Of a DNA stretch of 64,000 nt, positions 59,173 through 64,000 are shown in pieces; the first letter of the stretch is position 1, and the number at the start of each line of letters is the position of its first letter. Below the pieces are notes generated by a model. The model had not been told where the DNA came from and did not search any database. It saw nothing but the letters and a program-made list of their open reading frames with translations. Made by a program: the position numbers and the translations under genes. The stretch is from Corallium rubrum (Eukaryota; Cnidaria; Anthozoa; Scleralcyonacea; Coralliidae): NCBI GenBank assembly GCA_964035015.1, contig OZ036006.1, positions 10,680,316 through 10,744,315 on the forward strand, written 5' to 3'.

Positions 59173-60255
59173 TTATACTAAGCTTTGTTATCCTTAGCTA
59201 AGCATAGCTAAGGCATTGTGGCTCAGTGCAAACATAGTCCCTAGAATTATATTGTCTGGAGACGCGGCTATCATCAAAGCGGTTAACAATGAGCTACAAT
59301 TTAGGTTGAGGGTGGCAAATAAGGTGCACAGTCTTTTGTTTTACGTTCATTAATATTTATAAAGCAACGCTGCTATTGGTTGATTGCTTCATTATACCAA
59401 AAATACAATGTGTTCAACAAGCGTTAAGGTGAAATAAGGTGCACAAACGTGAACAAAAACCTAGAACAAAGACTTTGGCCGCGTTTCCAGACAATTTATT
59501 TCTAGGGACTATGGTGCAAACGTTGGCCACGGACCGCAGAGTTGCATGCAGAGTATACGCAAAATATTTTGTCCCATTCGAGGCAGCACTTCACTTGCGA
59601 TAGTAACTTCTAGTTATCTAAGAAATATGTGTATGTAAAAGCTAGTGGCAAAGCCTAATAAATAAATAAATAAATAAATTTCAAACCAGAAATAGGACAG
59701 TTATATTTAGATAAAGAAAATATTACCTAGTTACAAGATTTGAAAAAGAAACCAAAGGTACAATATCAAGTGATTACATTGGAGAAACTAACTCACAAGT
59801 AACTAGCTAAATACAGTAAATTAACTCCCACATTTGATATTATATCATATAGTATCCTAGGACACTATGGAAAAAATCCCGAAAACTGAAATCCTTCAAT
59901 AGTAAAATGTATTTTACAGTAGTGCTAATGTTAAATCAATGTTCGAGTATTGGTCATCTCCTCTCCGACGTTCTAAGGCTCTCTCAGTGTTAGAGGACAT
60001 CTGAGAATCCAGAGAGAAATTATGTGAATAGGATTGTTTCTTAATCTTTTGATTATAGTTTACATGCCTGAAACTAAAATTTATTGGCACAAAATGTTCT
60101 TGAACTAAATCTAAAACATGTAAGTTTATGGACAAACAATGTATATTAAAAGTGCTTATAAAATTTCCTATAGTCATCTCCATTCTATTACCACACGACC
60201 AGAATACATCAGAGGATAATTCAGTGTCTGTAGTTTGTGTCTGTAGAAAATCGTC

Positions 60256-60292
60256 AACCCTAACCCTAACCCTAACCCTAACCCTAACCCTA
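60256..60292. repeat. Interstitial telomeric repeat (CCCTAA)6
   Basis: Six CCCTAA units on the plus strand (TTAGGG on the coding strand), in frame, encode alternating Arg and Val at the junction between the two copies of the C-terminal module. Confidence 0.95.
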
Positions 60293-61181
60293 TTCCAGGA
60301 TTCGGTTGCTGTTTCCAGTATTAAATCTCTATCAGTGTTAGAGGACTGACATCTGAGATCCCAGTGATTTTGATTATATTTTTTGAACTTGAAACTAAAA
60401 TCAGTTATTGGTACAAAACTTTCTTGGACTAAATCTAAAACATGTAAGTTTATGCATGCCATAAAATACAACTCTGTTTGTGCATGTATATTTCCTACAG
60501 TCATCTTCATTTGATGACCACAGGACCAAAATACATCAGACGTTAATTCTCCTGTAGTTGGTGCAAGGCTGTCGATCTCACTTGATAATACAGTCCACCG
60601 ATACTGAATGATATCATCCACTGGCGTTTTTCGCTGTACAGGTTTGACTTTCAAACGCTTCTTTACATCTTTTTGCAAGGCATGAAAAGTCACTCCTTTC
60701 AAATATGCATCATTAAAATGGAGCATCTTGGTGGCGATGGGGTGATGTTGGACAACACAGAATAAGTAGTCCATGGTCAGGAGTTCGAACCGAACCACGG
60801 AAAGCAGAGGCGACGCAGTTAAATGTTCACTGGACTTGTCCAACTCGTTGAATTCAATCCAATGCATTAGAGCGTGAAACACAGTGTTTTCTGACTGAGT
60901 CGTAAGATCATCACTGCTTAATAAACACGACACCAACACTTCAGATAAATTCAGGAAGCTCTCCCTCTGCCACGTTTTGTCCAATGGGCTGAAGGTTCGG
61001 ACCAAGAATGCGGCGATCGTGTCAAGCAGGTCTTCCACGTCTGTCATATTCTGCTTCACTCTTACAACCTGTACCATCTTCTCGCAGTTCTCTATGCGTT
61101 CTAACGTTGCGTTCGCTTTCAGAACTCGCTTGCATTTCCTGAACACAAACTTAACTTGGTACTTGTCAGCCAGTTCAATGG

Positions 61182-62154
61182 CAACCTCGTACCCAGGGCC
61201 TTCTGAAAATGGCGGGGCGGAGAGAAGACCCTGGCAAAGGCTGGTCACGTGACACTAATAATTTTGGAATATTTTGATGAGTGACTCACTGTACCGGGGG
61301 GCGCGGTACAGTCACTGATGAACAGAGTATAGTTGGCCTATTCAGCGAACTATTTCATGGGAACTCAAGAATAACCAAACCGTACAAATAACAAGACATT
61401 ATCTTAACAAATTTATCAAATCAGTTAGTAAGGAGCGTCTACACTACAACATATTTGCTTTATTATGCAAGCAAGAAGTGTTTAATATTTCGGTTTCTGG
61501 ACTTTCCGAATCTAATTTAAAAAGTTTAGAAATATACAAAGTCAAAATCTTCAGTGCTGATCTATAATATGTTCGTCGATCGTAGTATGGACCTCAAAGT
61601 CAAAGTCAACGAGGACAGCAGATTCGAATATACCATTTGAATACCAAATCGACAGACACAACAATTAAATTTCCACAAATCCCAAACGTGTGGACAAGAA
61701 ACATAAATGTGCTATACTGGACGGTAAATAAACTTCCAACAATCAACAGCATTCGAATATTTTAAGTGTATGTAAATGTAGCAGTACCTGTACCGCAGTA
61801 GTTCTATTGAAAGCAGGTTTCTGTTTAACTGTTTATAATCGTTCGTCGCCTTCGCCTTTCTTTCTGAGTTTCTGACGATTGACGGCAACAAATATGAAAT
61901 ATCCAGCAAATGTCGTAAATTTTGAAATAGATCTAATTTACCACTCGAATTTAACATTACAGGACTTGCAGCAACCTTCTAACAATTATAAAAGAATCGC
62001 ATCAACCGCTCCCCCGGACGGGCGAAGCTCAAATTATCCACGTGACCAAATACTCCAAGAATCTTGGAGTATTTTGGAATCACGTGACCAGCCTTTGCCA
62101 GGGTCTTTTCATCTCGCCATTTTGAAAGCAGATAAGACCCTGGGTACGAGGTTG
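61182..62154. mobile_element. 973-bp MITE in a BTB exon
   Basis: Ends CAACCTCGTACCCAGGG and CCCTGGGTACGAGGTTG are inverted with about 75 bases of similarity. A 9-bp duplication GTTCAATGG flanks it (61173-61181, 62155-62163). An internal hairpin (AGTGACTCACTGTACCG against CGCGGTACAGTCACT) lies at about 61,280-61,315. There is no transposase. The 9-bp duplication would suit a Mutator-like origin; an 8-bp hAT-like reading is also possible. Confidence 0.82.
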
Positions 62155-62799
62155 GTTCAATGGTCGTCAGGAGGTCGTCAATACTGGCGTCGTTTAAGAT
62201 ATCTGGTTTGTACATCGCCTCGAATAGCAATAAATGACCTTTCTCTTCACACTCAGAGACCTTGAGATGAACTTCCTTCAAATGTGATTCACTCAGTCCT
62301 GAGTAAAACAATGAGCGGAAGTAACTGCTGTGTACGGCCAGCCATGTACTATGTACGAAGATCTTGTGTTGTCTTGGGAGATCACTGGGTACGTCTGCTT
62401 CACCTTTACTCGTCAACTTTGCGCCTTCGTGTCCATCTTCGGTTTCGATTTCCATTTCAGACGAAAGCAGTACTCTTGCTTTTTTCCCGTCGACGGACGG
62501 CGCATCATCACCTTCTTGACTATTTTTCCTTTTATTAGTCGATTTGGCTTGACTTGGAAGACTTTCCTTATCTGTACTTTCAGAGTCAGGAGAGTCTGGC
62601 GGCCACGTGTTGGCTTCTTCTTCGTCGCCAGTCAACGGTGCAGCGATCTGAATTGGCTCGCGCTCATCTTTTACGACATCGAGAACCAAAACCCGATCGT
62701 GAAGGTCAGGTTTATTGTATTCCGAAGCGAAGATATTGGAAAGTTCTTCAAAATCATCAGCCGTTGTGAAACTCGGTATTGATTGAGATGACGACATAT

Positions 62800-63220
62800 T
62801 TTGAACAGCACTGTGTGTCTGTATATCGGAGTGAATGAGTGAATTGTTATAATTATACTGCATTATTATATGGCTGGGTTTGATTTCCGGTCCGTACGCA
62901 AAACGACGCACGCTGATTGGTCCCCGAGAGGTCGGGATTTTACGATATTGACCATTGACCATTGACCTGTAGGTTTTGGCGGGAAAACGTCTGAGTTGAT
63001 TTGTCTGTCAACTAAAGGAGCAAATAGCAATATGTTCTATGCAGTTCTACACAAACTGTGCAGTTCTAAATCAATTTGTGCAACTCTAAAAAAAATTTTG
63101 TGCAGTTGAAAAAAATACGAACTTTCAGGATATGGATATTTATTGTAGAAAACTAAAGTAATCGAAGGTATAAATGGAATACATATAGCTTCAATAACAA
63201 AAGCAGTATACCAGAATATT
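62800..63220. other. 5' flank of the 62.8-kb BTB copy, no gene
   Basis: The open frame extends upstream of the conserved BTB start as far as 62,962 but is not shared by the paralogues, so it is treated as untranslated. Short GTGCAGTTCTA repeats lie at about 63,035-63,110. Confidence 0.5.
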
Positions 63221-63229
63221 TATTTTCTC

Positions 63230-63440
63230 ATAGCAAACACTTGTCACTTTTCACCAAAATGTTCCGAAGTTTCGTTTGGATGTTGAAAGTTCGTTTTGAA
63301 CTAGGCAATTGATTGCCGGCTACTAGGAACCAAGAAGGCAATCAAATGCGTAGTTTAAAACGAGATTTGAACTTCCCAACGAACTCGCGAACTTCGGAAC
63401 GAACTTCCAAACATTTTGGTGAAAGTGAGTAGCAAGTGAC
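63230..63440. repeat. Inverted repeat with about 80-bp arms
   Basis: CACTTGTCACTTTTCACCAA with TGTTCCGAAGTTCG-like sequence is mirrored by CGAACTTCGGAACGAAC and TTTTGGTGAAAGTGAG. The loop contains GATTGCCGGCTACTAGG. Confidence 0.7.
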
Positions 63441-63537
63441 TGTAAAATAATAGTTACTCTAATGGGATAAAGCGCGAACACAACGCGAAAATTCATTGAC
63501 AGAATTATGATATTAATTAAACGACTACACCTTTTTC

Positions 63538-63705
63538 AGGTCAAATTCAGAAACTTCCAAACGAATTTCAGATAATTCAGATCAATTTCAGAACTTTCCA
63601 AGTGAATTTCAAATAATTCAAGTGAATTTCAGAAATTTCCAAATGATATTCAGACATTTCCAAATGAATTTCAGACATTTCCAAATGAATTTCAGACATT
63701 TCGAA
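63538..63705. repeat. Minisatellite of about 21-bp units
   Basis: Degenerate tandem copies of TTTCCAAATGAATTTCAGACA become more uniform toward the right end. Confidence 0.85.
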
Positions 63706-63756
63706 AATGAAGCGAGAGGCTAAAGTTCGCTTGAACAGTAAATATTTCAGTCAGCT

Positions 63757-63988
63757 GAGAGAACACACACGCGCCTTTTGTCCTGCATTACTCAATAAAA
63801 AACATTCAATTGAACTCGTTGAAATAGCAATAGCTCTTTATTCATATTACCGCGAAAGGACATTCAATAACGTTTCTGTAAAATCAATAGCATTTATTAC
63901 ATAAAGTGCTATTTTTATTTCAATGAGTGCAATTGAATGTTTTTTTATTGAGTAATGCAGAATAAAAAGTGTATGTGTTCCCTCAGCC
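63757..63988. repeat. Inverted repeat at the window end
   Basis: CAGCTGAGAGAACACACACG with GCATTACTCAATAAAAAACA is mirrored by TTTTTTATTGAGTAATGCAG and TGTGTTCCCTCAGC. It may extend beyond the window. Confidence 0.7.
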
Positions 63989-64000
63989 GATCCGAACTAT

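Larger units (their letters stand above)
59914..62797 (-). pseudogene. BTB-BACK gene interrupted by a MITE, with duplicated C-terminal module
   Basis: The start MSSSQSIPSFTTADDFEEL is at 62797. The N-terminal half runs to the BTB domain (ASIDDLL), where a 973-bp element interrupts the coding sequence. The frame resumes at about 61,172 (ELADKYQVKFVF) and continues through BACK. Removing the element and one 9-bp duplication keeps the frame. The C-terminal module then appears twice: LTSDVFWSCGHQMKMTV and, after an Arg-Val run, LSSDVFWSCGNRMEMTI. The Arg-Val run is encoded by a telomeric hexamer tract. No stop or frameshift other than the insertion was seen, so the disruption is recent. If the insert were spliced out the gene could still work, but I see no strong splice sites at its borders. 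Confidence 0.8.

Noticed and set aside
62798-62962. N-terminal extension of the BTB protein starting at 62962
   Set aside because: The extra residues are absent from the paralogues; the conserved start is at 62797.

Overview
This window is eukaryotic nuclear DNA, most likely from a marine invertebrate such as a sponge or cnidarian. That placement is an inference. The support is short spliced exons with GT-AG introns, a family of intronless BTB-BACK genes, an animal-type (TTAGGG)n tract, tRNA-derived SINE fragments, LINE tails, a P-superfamily DNA transposon and a very high load of MITE-like inverted repeats. I see no operons, rRNA genes, CRISPR arrays or bacterial signals.

Layout. 0-6 kb holds a 5'-truncated BTB-family copy (272-1024, minus), a MITE, a LINE tail and an intact BTB-BACK gene (3967-5646, minus). 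At 7.0-11.4 kb lies a 4.4-kb DNA transposon with 337-bp terminal inverted repeats (TIRs) and a frameshifted protein gene. At 13.7-15.4 kb is a second intact BTB-BACK gene. 15.6-25.9 kb is gene-poor: simple repeats, MITEs and hairpins, including a hAT-type MITE with an 8-bp target duplication.

The centre of interest is 25.9-43.3 kb. An exon-rich gene encoding SAP, SWIM, YqaJ-type nuclease and Ulp1-type protease segments is split in its coding sequence by a 13,521-bp transposon (26636-40156). That element has 937-bp near-identical TIRs and a 7-bp target duplication, GGAAAAG. It carries two convergent multi-exon genes: a Pif1-type helicase with a SAP-like tail (plus strand) and a P/THAP9-like transposase (minus strand). 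Each gene appears to start inside a TIR, so the two proteins share the same promoter region, start codon and first 15 codons, and then diverge exactly where the inverted repeat ends. I consider this the most likely undescribed system here.

43.3-45 kb holds a third BTB-BACK gene. Its 3' flank is interrupted by a nested composite foldback element (45061-47930). 48-53 kb holds a tetranucleotide array, a MITE and no convincing gene. 53.34-58.29 kb is a 5-kb satellite built from pentamers; its huge open frames are not genes. 59.9-62.8 kb is a fourth BTB copy, split by a 973-bp MITE and carrying an internal duplication with a telomeric repeat at the junction. The last 1.2 kb holds hairpins and a minisatellite.

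The BTB copies are probably Cullin-3 adaptor-like proteins with a conserved BTB/BACK core and a more variable C-terminal module. They form one local family whose flanks are repeatedly invaded by mobile DNA.
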